Positions 7,629-15,639 of a DNA stretch of 64,000 nucleotides are shown piece after piece. Position 1 is the first letter of the stretch; every line of letters starts with the position of its first letter. The notes under the pieces were generated by a model. The model made no database searches, was not told the origin of the DNA, and was given only the letters and a program-made list of their open reading frames with translations. Made by a program: the position numbers and the translations under genes. Source of the DNA: Actinotalea subterranea (GTDB taxonomy: Bacteria > Actinomycetota > Actinomycetes > Actinomycetales > Cellulomonadaceae); contig NZ_VTTP01000004.1 of NCBI RefSeq assembly GCF_008364845.1, forward strand, positions 124,001 to 188,000. The letters run 5' to 3'.

Positions 7629-7958
7629 TCACCGGCCCATGAGGACGACGGCCTGGGTGTCCGCCGCGACGACACCGAGCGCGGTCGCGCCCTCCTGGTC
7701 GTTCTCCGCGTAGTTCATGACGATCTTGCCGAGGCGCCCCGCCATCTCCTCGACGTCGCCCGTGAGGTTGTTCATGCCCTGCTCCCAGCGGTCCTTGAAC
7801 TCGGCGACCGCGTCCCACACGACGTCGTGGCCGATGTCGGACCGCGAGGGCACGAGGTCCTCGACGTCCTTGTCCTTGAAGAGCTGGACGGCCTCCGCCA
7901 GGCCCTGCGCGGCCTCGGCAAGGACCTGCAGGTCCACCTCGAAGTCGTAGGAGGGCAC
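7629..7958 (-). CDS. WXG100-like helical protein, putative T7SS partner/chaperone of the toxin
   Basis: A 109-aa all-helical protein without signal peptide (PSYDFEVDLQVLAEAAQGLAEAVQLFKDKD...). Two amphipathic helices flank a region ending in DRWEQGMNN, which occupies the place of the WXG turn in ESX substrates, though the motif is WEQ here. It lies 9 nt upstream of the toxin gene in the same direction and is the first gene of the operon. Small helical partners encoded directly upstream of LXG/WXG toxins in Gram-positive bacteria bind the toxin N-terminus and are needed for export; that is the inferred job. The GTG start at 7958 is favoured over GTG 7967 because it has GGGGGTGAGG 3-5 nt upstream. 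Confidence 0.65.
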   Translation of the reverse strand: MPSYDFEVDLQVLAEAAQGLAEAVQLFKDKDVEDLVPSRSDIGHDVVWDAVAEFKDRWEQGMNNLTGDVEEMAGRLGKIVMNYAENDQEGATALGVVAADTQAVVLMGR

Positions 7959-8136
7959 GGCCCTCACCCCCTGCTGTGCTCGCTCGGACGCCTGGTCGTG
8001 CTCCCGACGACGCCCGGAGGCGGACGTACGGGCCTGCCCTCGGCCCGCCGTGACCCGCGGCGCGCTCGGTCGCGGGACACCGTACCGAACGCGCGGTATG
8101 TCCCAGAACCCCGGTCCACGGACGCGGCGGGCGCCC

Positions 8137-8856
8137 CTACAGCAGCGGCAGCATCGCGCCGAGGTCGGGCACGGAGTCGGACGTGTGCCGGGCCGCCAGA
8201 GCGGCGGTGAGCAGGTCGGTGTCGTACGGCTCACGGCCCGTGGCGAGCCGGAGCCACGTCGACGCGTCGCGCACCTCGAGGTCCCAGCCGCCGCGTTCGA
8301 CGACGACGCCCAGCAGCGCCCCGGCCACCGCGTCGAGCGCCGCGGGCTCGATCGGGGCCCGGCGACCTGTCGAGCGGGCCAGGTCGTCCGCGTGCACGAC
8401 GAGCTCGAGGAGGCGCGTCATGACCATGTCGGACAGCAGGATCGGGCCGCGGCGTGCCCGCACCACGGGGTCCGGGACGACGTCGCGCAGCTGCTGGAGC
8501 TGGGCGAGCGCGGCCGCGGCGTGGGCGTCGAGGCCCCCGGGCAGGTCGTCGGCGATCGCGTCGGCCGTCTCGCGCGTGGCATGGTCGATGTGCTCGGCGT
8601 CGCCCCGGTACTGCCTGACGTACTCGCCGAGGCTCGCCGGCACGGTGCCCGCCTCGGCCGGCTGGCACGCGGCGAGCGCGTCGAGCGAGCGTGCCAGGTG
8701 TGCGACCAGGTCCGCGACGGACCACCCGGGGAGCGTGCTCGGCCTCGCGAGCGTGGCGCCGTCCAGCTCGCCGACCCACGTGCGCAGGCGGATCCACTGC
8801 GCCCGCAGGAGGTCCTCGAGCGTCGTCAGGTCGGTCGTGCCGCGGGGTCCTGTCAT
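8137..8856 (-). CDS. Maleylpyruvate-isomerase-family (MDMPI/DinB-like) mycothiol-dependent protein
   Basis: A 239-aa protein of the MDMPI fold: LRTWVGELDGATLARPSTLPGWSVADLVAHLARSLDAL is the characteristic N-terminal four-helix segment with the metal-ligand His in VAHLA, and a second conserved His occurs in LLELVVHADDLARS. Members are metal-dependent thiol transferases or isomerases that use mycothiol; a mycothiol gene (mshA) is present in the window at 47 kb. The substrate is unknown. A TAGCCT box ends exactly 6 nt before ATG 8856, so a leaderless start is likely; no ribosome binding site is seen. Confidence 0.85.
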   Translation of the reverse strand: MTGPRGTTDLTTLEDLLRAQWIRLRTWVGELDGATLARPSTLPGWSVADLVAHLARSLDALAACQPAEAGTVPASLGEYVRQYRGDAEHIDHATRETADAIADDLPGGLDAHAAAALAQLQQLRDVVPDPVVRARRGPILLSDMVMTRLLELVVHADDLARSTGRRAPIEPAALDAVAGALLGVVVERGGWDLEVRDASTWLRLATGREPYDTDLLTAALAARHTSDSVPDLGAMLPLL

Positions 8857-8862
8857 GCGCCC

Positions 8863-8868
8863 AGGCTA
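8863..8868 (-). promoter_or_regulatory. -10 box TAGCCT, leaderless start of the MDMPI gene
   Basis: Minus-strand TAGCCT, then six nucleotides (GGGCGC), then ATG at 8856. Same geometry as the other leaderless candidates in the window. Confidence 0.5.
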
Positions 8869-8922
8869 GGGCGCCCGTCGTCGCCCCGCGGGGCACGGGG
8901 CTCGGCCGAGGAGCGTGCTCAG

Positions 8923-9009
8923 CCGAGGAACCCGCTCACGAGGGTGCCGAGCCGAGGAACCCGCGCACGAGCGTGCTCAGCCCAAGAACCCGCTCACGAG
9001 CGTGCCGAG
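8923..9009. repeat. Three tandem 29-bp repeats at the 3' end of metX
   Basis: Units at 8923-8951, 8952-8980 and 8981-9009 share the core GAACCCGCTCACGAG followed by GTGC and an AG-type end. The rightmost unit encodes the last codons of MetX; its stop codon (8977-8979) lies in the middle unit. A partial unit precedes them at ~8906-8922. The 29-bp length is not a multiple of three, so the copies cannot be read in one frame. Confidence 0.85.
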
Positions 9010-10272
9010 CTGGTCGGACTCGATGAGGAACCCGTCGTGGCCGAAGTCCGAGCGGATGAGGTGCACGCCGTCGGCGCCCGGCAGCGCGGCGGCGACCTCG
9101 TGCGCCTGGGACGGGAGGTAGAGCCGGTCGGTGTCGACGGCGACCACGAGTGCGCGCGCGTCGACGCCCGCGAGCGCCGCCTCCACCCCGCCGCGGCCGC
9201 GCCCGACGTCGTGCGACAGGATCGACTCCGTCAGCACCAGGTACGCGTTCGCGTCGAAGCGTCGCGCGAGCTTGCCGGCGTGGTGGTCGAGGTAGGACTG
9301 GACGGCGAAGCGCCCGGACCCGCCCAGGGGTGTCTCACCGTCCTGCGGGGCGCGGCCGAAGCGCTCGTCGAGCTCGACGGCGCTGCGGTACGTGGTGTGG
9401 GCGATCTGCCGCGCGATGCCGAGGCCGACGTGCGGCCCCTCGCCGTCGGGCAGGTCGTAGTAGTCGCCGCCGCGCCAGCCGGGGTCGGCCCGGATCGCGG
9501 CGAGCTGCGCGTGCGCCCACGCGATCTGGTCGCCGGTGGTCCGGGCGGTCGTCGCGATGGGTGCGATCGCGCGGACGCGCCCGGGTGCCGTCACGGCCCA
9601 CTCGAGCACGCGCATGCCGCCCATCGACGCGCCGATCACGAGGGCCCAGCTCTCGATGCCGAGGGCGTCGGTCAGTGCGATCTCCGCGGCGACCTGGTCG
9701 CGGACCGTGACGTACGGGAAGCGCCCGCCCCAGGGGCGGCCGTCGGGCGCGGTCGACGCCGGCCCGGTGCTGCCCTGGCAGCCGCCCACGACGTTGGGCG
9801 CGACCACGAACCAGCGGTCCGTGTCGATGGGCAGGCCGGGGCCGACGAGGGTGTCCCACCAGCCCGCGGTGGGGTGGCCGGGGCCCGCCGGTCCCGTGAC
9901 GTGCGAGTCCCCGCTCAGGGCGTGCAGGACGAGGACCGCGTTGTCGCCGCTCGGCGAGAGCGTGCCCCAGGTCTCGTAGGCGATCGTGACCTGCGGCAGA
10001 CGGCCGCCTGCCTCGAGGTCGAGGGGGCCGATGTCGTGGAACTGCCGCGACCCGGCCGGGTCGCCCTCCCGCCATGCCGCGGACGCCGGGACCGGGGGCC
10101 CGGACGTGACCCACGTAGGCGCCGCGGTGCGCGCGGGCACCGGACCCTGCGTGGGCGCCACGCCGCCGTCGTCGGCGCGGGTGACCGTGGGGCTCTGCAC
10201 GATGTGCAAACCTACGGAACCCTGCGTCCGGCGGTGCTGCGTGTCCGCGGGCAGGCGGGAGGGCGTCGACAT
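8977..10272 (-). CDS. metX: Homoserine O-acetyltransferase
   Basis: Acetyl-CoA-dependent acetylation of L-homoserine, the first committed step to methionine by direct sulfhydrylation. The 431-aa protein is an alpha/beta hydrolase: VLVLHALSGDSHVTGP, the strongly conserved WWDTLVGPGLPIDTDRWFVV, the nucleophile elbow GASMGGMRVLEW, the acid in VAVDTDRLY and the His in FGHDGFL. ATG 10272 overlaps the metY stop by one base (TGATG), showing coupling. The N-terminus carries about 50 residues ahead of the conserved core, longer than usual, so a later start is possible. Its 3' end is duplicated in a 29-bp tandem repeat. It is controlled with metY from the leader at 11.8 kb. Confidence 0.95.
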   Translation of the reverse strand: MSTPSRLPADTQHRRTQGSVGLHIVQSPTVTRADDGGVAPTQGPVPARTAAPTWVTSGPPVPASAAWREGDPAGSRQFHDIGPLDLEAGGRLPQVTIAYETWGTLSPSGDNAVLVLHALSGDSHVTGPAGPGHPTAGWWDTLVGPGLPIDTDRWFVVAPNVVGGCQGSTGPASTAPDGRPWGGRFPYVTVRDQVAAEIALTDALGIESWALVIGASMGGMRVLEWAVTAPGRVRAIAPIATTARTTGDQIAWAHAQLAAIRADPGWRGGDYYDLPDGEGPHVGLGIARQIAHTTYRSAVELDERFGRAPQDGETPLGGSGRFAVQSYLDHHAGKLARRFDANAYLVLTESILSHDVGRGRGGVEAALAGVDARALVVAVDTDRLYLPSQAHEVAAALPGADGVHLIRSDFGHDGFLIESDQLGTLVSGFLG

Positions 10273-11591
10273 CACGCGCCCTTGGCCGCGCGGAAGCCTG
10301 CGTCGAGGTCCGCCAGGATGTCGTCGATGTGCTCGATGCCGACGGCGAGCCGCACGAGGCCGGGCGTGATCCCGGACAGGAGCTGCTCCTGCGGTGTGAG
10401 CTGGCTGTGCGTCGTCGACGCCGGGTGGATCACGAGCGAGCGCACGTCCCCGATGTTGGCGACGTTGGAGTGCAGCTCGAGCGCGTCGACGAACCGCTTG
10501 CCCGCCTCGGCCCCGCCCTCGATCTCGAAGGCCACCACGGCTCCCGCTCCCCGCGGGGCGTACTTGCGCGCGTTCGCGTTCCACGGGCTCGAGGCCAGGC
10601 CCGCGTAGTGGACGGTGCCGACCTCCTCACGCGCCTCGAGCCACTCCGCGACGCGCTGGGCGTTCGCGACGTGACGCTCGACGCGCAGGGACAGGGTCTC
10701 GATGCCCTGCGCGATGAGGAACGCGTTGAACGGGGAGATGGCGGAGCCGAGGTCGCGCAGCAGCTGGACGCGCGCCTTGAGGATGTACGACAGGTTCGCG
10801 CCGAACGCGCTGCCCACGCCGAGGTCACGCGCGTAGACGAGGCCGTTGTAGCTCGGGTCGGGCGTGTTGTACGCGGGGAAGCGCTCCGGGTGCCGGGCGT
10901 AGTCGAACGTCCCGGCGTCCACGATCACGCCGCCGATCGCGGCGCCGTGCCCGCCGAGGTACTTGGTGGCGGAGTGCACGACGACGTCGGCGCCGAACTC
11001 GAAGGGGCGGATGAGGTAGGGCGTCGCGACGGTGTTGTCGACGATGAGCGGGACGCCGACCTCGTGGGCGACGGCGGCGACGGCCTCGATGTCGAGGATG
11101 TCCGCCTGGGGGTTCGGGATGGTCTCGCCGAAGAAGAGCTTGGTGTTGGGCCGGACGGCGTCGCGCCACGCCTGCGGGTCGTGCGGGTCCGTGACGAACG
11201 TCGTGGTGATGCCGAGCTTCGGCAGCGTGTAGTGCAGGAGGTTGTACGTGCCGCCGTAGAGGCTCGGGCTCGCGACGACGTGGTCGCCGGCCTCGGCGAT
11301 GTTGAGGATCGCGAAGGTCTCGGCGGCCTGGCCGGAGGACAGCAGGAGCGCGCCGACGCCGCCCTCGAGCGAGGCGATGCGGTCCTCGACGGCCTGCTGC
11401 GTGGGGTTGCCGATGCGGGTGTAGATGGGGCCGAGGTCGGCGAGCGCGAAGCGCGCGGCGGCGGTGTCGGCGTCGGGGAAGACGAACGACGTCGTCTGGT
11501 AGATCGGGAGGGCGCGGGCGCCCGTGGTCGGGTCGGGGCTCTGGCCCGCGTGGATCTGACGGGTCTCGAACGACCAGCTCTCGTTGCTCAT
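10272..11591 (-). CDS. metY: O-acetylhomoserine sulfhydrylase
   Basis: A 439-aa PLP enzyme of the Cys/Met metabolism family that makes homocysteine from O-acetyl-L-homoserine and sulfide. Diagnostic segments are the N-terminal WSFETRQIHAGQSPDPTTGARA, the PLP-stacking region SSGQAAETFAILN, and the Schiff-base lysine in VVHSATKYLGGHG. Length is typical. AGGAGCC lies 5 nt before ATG 11591. First gene of metY-metX; both together use sulfide directly, so this organism need not use transsulfuration for methionine. An 8-codon Cys/Met reading frame lies 184 nt upstream in the same transcript and may regulate it. Confidence 0.95.
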   Translation of the reverse strand: MSNESWSFETRQIHAGQSPDPTTGARALPIYQTTSFVFPDADTAAARFALADLGPIYTRIGNPTQQAVEDRIASLEGGVGALLLSSGQAAETFAILNIAEAGDHVVASPSLYGGTYNLLHYTLPKLGITTTFVTDPHDPQAWRDAVRPNTKLFFGETIPNPQADILDIEAVAAVAHEVGVPLIVDNTVATPYLIRPFEFGADVVVHSATKYLGGHGAAIGGVIVDAGTFDYARHPERFPAYNTPDPSYNGLVYARDLGVGSAFGANLSYILKARVQLLRDLGSAISPFNAFLIAQGIETLSLRVERHVANAQRVAEWLEAREEVGTVHYAGLASSPWNANARKYAPRGAGAVVAFEIEGGAEAGKRFVDALELHSNVANIGDVRSLVIHPASTTHSQLTPQEQLLSGITPGLVRLAVGIEHIDDILADLDAGFRAAKGA

Positions 11592-11775
11592 GGTGGCTCC
11601 TCAGGTGTGGGACGCGGGAGAGGCCACAGCCAGCGCACTGACCCCGGCCGGCCCGCGAGGGGGCTGGAACAGGTGGGTGCACGTGAGGTTCGGAGCCCGG
11701 CCGGTCCTGCGACTCAGTCACGCGTGAGCGTGCTGGTCCTCCCGGTCAGCGGGCACACCACCGAACGTGCGCGGG

Positions 11776-11802
11776 TCAGCGGCACATTCGGCAGGAGTAC
11801 AT
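11776..11802 (-). CDS. metYX leader peptide MYSCRMCR (leaderless uORF)
   Basis: On the minus strand ATG TAC TCC TGC CGA ATG TGC CGC TGA encodes M-Y-S-C-R-M-C-R and stops. Two Cys codons and an internal Met in eight codons, in front of genes for methionine synthesis from sulfide, is what a sulfur-amino-acid-sensing leader peptide would look like. A TACGCT box ends exactly 6 nt before its ATG, so the transcript should start at this codon. Cys-rich leaderless uORFs that attenuate sulfur genes are known in mycobacteria; applying that here is inference. The reading frame ends 184 nt before metY, leaving room for alternative RNA structures. Confidence 0.6.
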   Translation of the reverse strand: MYSCRMCR

Positions 11803-11808
11803 GGCCCG

Positions 11809-11814
11809 AGCGTA
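11809..11814 (-). promoter_or_regulatory. -10 box TACGCT of the metYX transcript
   Basis: Minus-strand TACGCT, six nucleotides (CGGGCC), then the ATG of the leader peptide. It is the only well-placed -10 box I find upstream of metY and would give a ~210-nt 5' leader. Confidence 0.6.
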
Positions 11815-11946
11815 CGGCCCGGTGTCCGCGCGACGGAACGGCCGTCTCGCCATCTGGGCACCGGTGAGACGGGTGCCGGCGACGGCGTGGCCCGGGACGT
11901 CAAGGGGGCGCTAATGCGTGCCGATGGACGAACGAGACCTGTTGCT

Positions 11947-11973
11947 CATGTGACTCATGTGACTTGTGTGACC
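11947..11973 (+). repeat. 9-bp direct repeats CATGTGACT x2 plus TGTGTGACC
   Basis: Two exact tandem copies of CATGTGACT (11947-11955, 11956-11964) are followed in phase by TGTGTGACC (11965-11973); another TGTGTGACA is at 11992-12000. They lie between the divergent metY leader and the NlpC/P60 gene and may be a tandem regulator site. No regulator is identified. Confidence 0.6.
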
Positions 11974-12124
11974 AGAGTTGCGGGTGAGATCTGTGTGACA
12001 GGTGTTCCTATCTGTGGCAGGAGTGAGTAGCGTCGGTCGCGGAGAGCTGCGCCCGACGGGGTGACCGGCGTGCGCCGCGGCCGTGCGGCCGACGGGCGGC
12101 TCCGACGAGCGGGACGGGACAGCG

Positions 12125-13498
12125 ATGCACACGAGGATGACCAGGCTGACGGTGCGCCGCGCCGTGGCCGCGGCGACGGTCGCGGTCCTGGTCGGGACGG
12201 TCACGGCGACGGCGTCCTACGCCGACCCGGACGTGACCGACGACGACGTCCGCGACGCCCGAAGCGCCGTCACCAGCACCGCCGCGGCCATCGCGTCGCT
12301 CGAGGTCGACCTCGCCACGCAGAGCGCCGCGCTCGACACCGCTTGGGCCGAGGTCGCGAGCGCCGCCGAGGACTACGCCGCAGCCCTCGGCGAGCGTGAC
12401 GCCGCGAAGCTGGCCGCCCAGGAGGCGGCGGACCGCAAGGCCGCGGCCGACGAGAAGGTCGAGCTCGCACGCGACGACCTGGGCGCCATCGCCCTCGAGG
12501 CGTACCGCTCCGGCGGCTCGATGGACTCGCTCGGTGCGATGCTCTCCGCAGACGGGTTCGAGGACCTCCTCGCGCGCAGCGAGGCCGTCGACCGGCTCGG
12601 CGAGCAGGCGCAGCGTGCGGTGCAGACGTTCGAGGCGGCCGAGCTCGTGGCCACGACCCTCGGCGAGCGGGCCGAGGAGGCCGCGAGCGTGGCCGAGGCC
12701 GCGACGACGGCCGCGGAGGATGCGCTGACCGCCGCGCAGGACCGCCAGGCCGACGCCGAGGCCGCCGTGGCGACCGCCACCGCGCAGCGCGAGCAGCTCA
12801 TCGTCCAGCTCGCCGAGTACCGCCAGACGTCCGTGGAGGTCGAGGCCGCCCGCCAGGCCCAGCGCGACGCCGACCGCGCCGCGCGTGCCGAGGCCGCAGC
12901 CGCCGCGTCGCGAGGCGTCACGCCGGCCGCGGGCTCGGGCGCGCCGACGCCGCCCGCGACGAGCACGCCCCCGGCCACGAGCACGCCGCCGGCGACCACG
13001 CCGCCCGCCACCACGCCGCCGTCGACGGCCCCGCCGGTGACCAGCCCCCCCGTCACGAACCCGCCCCCGGTGGTCAACCCGCCCACCACCGACCCGTACG
13101 GGCTCGGCACGGGCTCCCAGCGTGGCTCGGCCGAGCAGGGCGCGGCCGCCGTCGCCTGGGCGATCCAGCAGGTCGGCAAGGCGTACAGCCTCGGGGCGAC
13201 CGGCCCCGACGCGTTCGACTGCTCGGGCCTGACGAACCGGTCGTGGAACGCGGCCGGCCTGGGCATCAACCGGGACTCGCGCAGCCAGTACCGGCAGGTG
13301 CGCAAGATCGCGTACGACACCATGCGGCCCGGCGACCTGATCTTCTACGGCGCCAACGGGGCCGACCCGTCGACCATCACGCACGTCGCGATGTACGTCG
13401 GCGACGGCCAGATGGTCGAGGCACCCAGGCCCGGCGTGAACGTGCGGGTCACCAAGATCCGCTGGGCGGGCACCATGCCGTACGCCGGACGGCCCTGA
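12125..13498 (+). CDS. Secreted NlpC/P60 peptidoglycan hydrolase with coiled coil
   Basis: A 457-aa exported cell-wall peptidase, RipA/Rpf-associated type. Residues 1-~38 form a signal peptide (RMTRLTVRRAVAAATVAVLVGTVTATASYA). Residues ~40-265 are an Ala/Glu-rich coiled coil. A Pro/Thr linker (repeated TPPAT units) of ~50 residues leads to the C-terminal NlpC/P60 domain with catalytic Cys in DAFDCSGLTNRSW and His in THVAMYVGDGQMVEA. It is expected to cut the D-Glu-mDAP/ornithine peptide bond during cell separation; the coiled coil often keeps such enzymes inactive or ties them to an FtsX-like partner. Start ATG 12125 is preferred; GTG at 12083 would add 14 residues without improving the signal peptide. 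Confidence 0.9.
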   Translation: MHTRMTRLTVRRAVAAATVAVLVGTVTATASYADPDVTDDDVRDARSAVTSTAAAIASLEVDLATQSAALDTAWAEVASAAEDYAAALGERDAAKLAAQEAADRKAAADEKVELARDDLGAIALEAYRSGGSMDSLGAMLSADGFEDLLARSEAVDRLGEQAQRAVQTFEAAELVATTLGERAEEAASVAEAATTAAEDALTAAQDRQADAEAAVATATAQREQLIVQLAEYRQTSVEVEAARQAQRDADRAARAEAAAAASRGVTPAAGSGAPTPPATSTPPATSTPPATTPPATTPPSTAPPVTSPPVTNPPPVVNPPTTDPYGLGTGSQRGSAEQGAAAVAWAIQQVGKAYSLGATGPDAFDCSGLTNRSWNAAGLGINRDSRSQYRQVRKIAYDTMRPGDLIFYGANGADPSTITHVAMYVGDGQMVEAPRPGVNVRVTKIRWAGTMPYAGRP

Positions 13499-13591
13499 CC
13501 GGCTGCGCGTCCGTCGGCCCCGCCGGAGAGGTGCCCCGGGGCGCCAGCACGCGCCCGGCCCGCCAGCACGCGCCACGCCGGCCGGCGTGCG

Positions 13592-14092
13592 TCAGTGGGT
13601 GTCGTAGTACCCGGTGTCGATGGCGCGCTGACGCGAGTTCTGGATCTCCGCCTCGGCGGCCGCGCGGTCGACCCAGTGGGCGCCCTCGACGGACTTGCCG
13701 GGCTCGAGGTCCTTGTAGACCTCGAAGAAGTGCTGGATCTCGAGGCGGTGGAACTCGCTCACGTCGTCGATGTCCTGGCGCCACGAGGCGCGCTGGTCGC
13801 CCGTGGGGACGCACAGCACCTTGTCGTCGCCGCCGGCCTCGTCGCGCATGCGGAACATGCCGAGCGCGCGGCAGCGGATCAGGCACCCGGGGAACGTCGG
13901 CTCCTCGAGCAGCACGAGCGCGTCGAGCGGGTCGCCGTCCTCGCCCAGGGTGCCCTCGATGAAGCCGTAGTCGTCCGGGTACCGCGTCGAGGTGAAGAGC
14001 ATGCGGTCGAGGCGGATGCGTCCCGTGACGTGGTCGACCTCGTACTTGTTGCGCTGCCCCTTGGGGATCTCGATCGTGACGTCGAACTCCAC
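13592..14092 (-). CDS. ppa: Inorganic pyrophosphatase
   Basis: Soluble family I pyrophosphatase, 166 aa: hydrolyses PPi to drive biosynthesis. Visible are the [16 protein letters not shown] segment, [26 protein letters not shown] (the metal-binding Asp cluster) and [11 protein letters not shown] 14092 fits the family N-terminus ([12 protein letters not shown]) and has GGGAG just upstream. Divergent from dacB, the arrangement known from other actinobacteria (ppa next to the PBP4-like carboxypeptidase). Confidence 0.96.
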   Translation of the reverse strand: MEFDVTIEIPKGQRNKYEVDHVTGRIRLDRMLFTSTRYPDDYGFIEGTLGEDGDPLDALVLLEEPTFPGCLIRCRALGMFRMRDEAGGDDKVLCVPTGDQRASWRQDIDDVSEFHRLEIQHFFEVYKDLEPGKSVEGAHWVDRAAAEAEIQNSRQRAIDTGYYDTH

Positions 14093-14210
14093 AGCTCTCC
14101 CTCGGGTCAGGCCGCGCCCACCGCGCGTGGCTGGCACTAGTCTGGCGCACCAGCGGTGATGGTGGCGCCCGGCGGGTCTTCCGCGGGGCGCCGGAGACGG
14201 GAGTGGGCCG

Positions 14211-15635
14211 ATGGCGCGGCGCGGCCGGGCGGGACGAGTCGTCGTCGCGCTGACCCTGACGCTCGTCCTCGCGGCAGGCGGTTACGTGGCCGCCGACGCC
14301 TACGACGTCGCCCCGGGCGTGCTGACGCTCGACCCCGTCGCCGAGCCCCCGGAGCCGTTCCCGACGGCACCCGGAGCGGTACCTGCTCCCGACCCGACGA
14401 CGACGCTCGACCAGCTCGACCCGGCCGCCCCGGTGCCGGGTGCCGCGCAGGTCCAGGCGCTGGCGGACGCCCTCGTCGCCGACCCGCGGATGGGCGGGTC
14501 GACGGGCGTCGTCGTCGCCGACGTGCTCACGGGTCAGGTCCTCGCCGACGCGGACGGCGAGCGACCGCGTGTGCCGGCGTCGACCGCGAAGCTCCTCACC
14601 GCGCTCGCGGCGATGACGGCGCTCGGGCCGGAGCGGACCCTGCCGACCACGGTGGTCCAGCCCGAGCCCGGACGCATCGTGCTGGTGGGCGGCGGAGACA
14701 TGATGCTGTCCGCGGGCACGGGCGCCCCGGGGGAGGCCAACGGGCATGCGGGGCTCGTCGACCTCGCCGCCCAGACGGCCCGCGCGCTGAAGCTCGTCGG
14801 GACCACCGAGGTCGTGCTCGGCGTCGACGACACCCTCTTCAGCGGGCCGTCGGTCAACCCCGGCTGGAAGCCGGGCGACGTCAACGCCGGCTACGTCGCG
14901 GCCGTCGCGCCGCTGGGCATCAACGTCGCGAAGACACGTGAGGCGCCCTACCCGCCGCGCTTCGCCGACCCGGCGCTGCAGACGGCCCAGACGTTCGCGA
15001 CGGTCCTCGCCGAGCAGGGCATCACCGTCACGGGCGCCGTCGGCCGGGCCTCGGGCGCCGGTGCCCTCGAGATCGGACGCGTCGAGTCGGCGCCGCTGCG
15101 CGAGGTCGTGCGGTACGCGCTGCACCAGTCGGACAACACGATCACGGAGGTGCTGGGCCGCCTCGTCGCCGTCGAGCACGGCCTGCCGGGAAGCTTCGAG
15201 GGCGCGACGACGGCGGTGCTCGCGGAGGCGGCCTCGGCCGGGATCGGCACGACCGGCGCCGTGCTCGCGGACTGCAGCGGCCTCGCGACCGGCTCGGCCC
15301 TGCCCGCGTCGCTCCTCGCGGACCTGCTGCTGCTCGCGACCGACGCTGCGCACACCGAGCTGCTCCCCGTCGTCCTCGACCTCCCGATCGCCGGGTGGCA
15401 GGGCACGCTCGCCGAGCGGTTCGAGACCGGGCCGGCCCAGGGGCTCGTCCGTGCCAAGACGGGCAGCCTGCCCAACGTCACCTCGCTCGCGGGGACGGTG
15501 CAGACGCAGGACGGCAGGCTCCTCGTGTTCGCCGTGATCGCCGAGGCGACACCGGTGGGCGGCCAGATCACCCCGCGCGCGACGATCGACGGCTTCGTGC
15601 AGCAGCTGGCCGCGTGCGGCTGCGCAGTACCGTGA
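14211..15635 (+). CDS. dacB: D-alanyl-D-alanine carboxypeptidase/endopeptidase (PBP4, S13)
   Basis: A 474-aa penicillin-binding protein that trims or cleaves peptidoglycan stem peptides outside the membrane. Signal/anchor at residues ~8-28 ([20 protein letters not shown]). The three active-site boxes are present: SxxK in [11 protein letters not shown], SxN in [15 protein letters not shown] in [15 protein letters not shown] is replaced by DCSGLATGS, usual for S13. GGAGACGGGAGTGGGCCG precedes ATG 14211; a TAGTCT at 14138-14143 is a plausible -10 box, giving a ~60-nt leader. First gene of a long plus-strand run ending at nadB. Confidence 0.93.
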   Translation: MARRGRAGRVVVALTLTLVLAAGGYVAADAYDVAPGVLTLDPVAEPPEPFPTAPGAVPAPDPTTTLDQLDPAAPVPGAAQVQALADALVADPRMGGSTGVVVADVLTGQVLADADGERPRVPASTAKLLTALAAMTALGPERTLPTTVVQPEPGRIVLVGGGDMMLSAGTGAPGEANGHAGLVDLAAQTARALKLVGTTEVVLGVDDTLFSGPSVNPGWKPGDVNAGYVAAVAPLGINVAKTREAPYPPRFADPALQTAQTFATVLAEQGITVTGAVGRASGAGALEIGRVESAPLREVVRYALHQSDNTITEVLGRLVAVEHGLPGSFEGATTAVLAEAASAGIGTTGAVLADCSGLATGSALPASLLADLLLLATDAAHTELLPVVLDLPIAGWQGTLAERFETGPAQGLVRAKTGSLPNVTSLAGTVQTQDGRLLVFAVIAEATPVGGQITPRATIDGFVQQLAACGCAVP

Positions 15636-15639
15636 GGCG

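Larger units (their letters stand above)
11592..12124. other. 533-bp intergenic region between metY and the NlpC/P60 gene
   Basis: Divergent control region. The left part is the metYX leader (leaderless uORF at 11776-11802, then ~184 nt that can fold: GACCGGCCGG at ~11695-11704 can pair with CCGGCCGGGGTC at ~11641-11652). The middle holds 9-bp direct repeats at 11947-11973. The right part precedes the NlpC/P60 gene and has a weak TAGCGT -10 candidate at 12028-12033. I looked for a SAM riboswitch core and for the c-di-AMP ydaO core and found neither. Confidence 0.6.

Noticed and set aside
11592-11760. SAM riboswitch upstream of metY
   Set aside because: I looked for the SAM-I and SAM-IV cores (for example GGCAACC with the paired GAG segment) and did not find them; the Cys/Met leader peptide is a better explanation.
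11767-12030. 87-codon plus-strand frame in the metY/NlpC region
   Set aside because: No ribosome binding site, no domain, and it covers the metYX leader and the 9-bp repeats; codon use does not look coding.
12001-12124. c-di-AMP (ydaO) riboswitch before the NlpC/P60 gene
   Set aside because: This class is common before cell-wall hydrolases in actinobacteria, but the conserved core is not visible and the leader seems too short.
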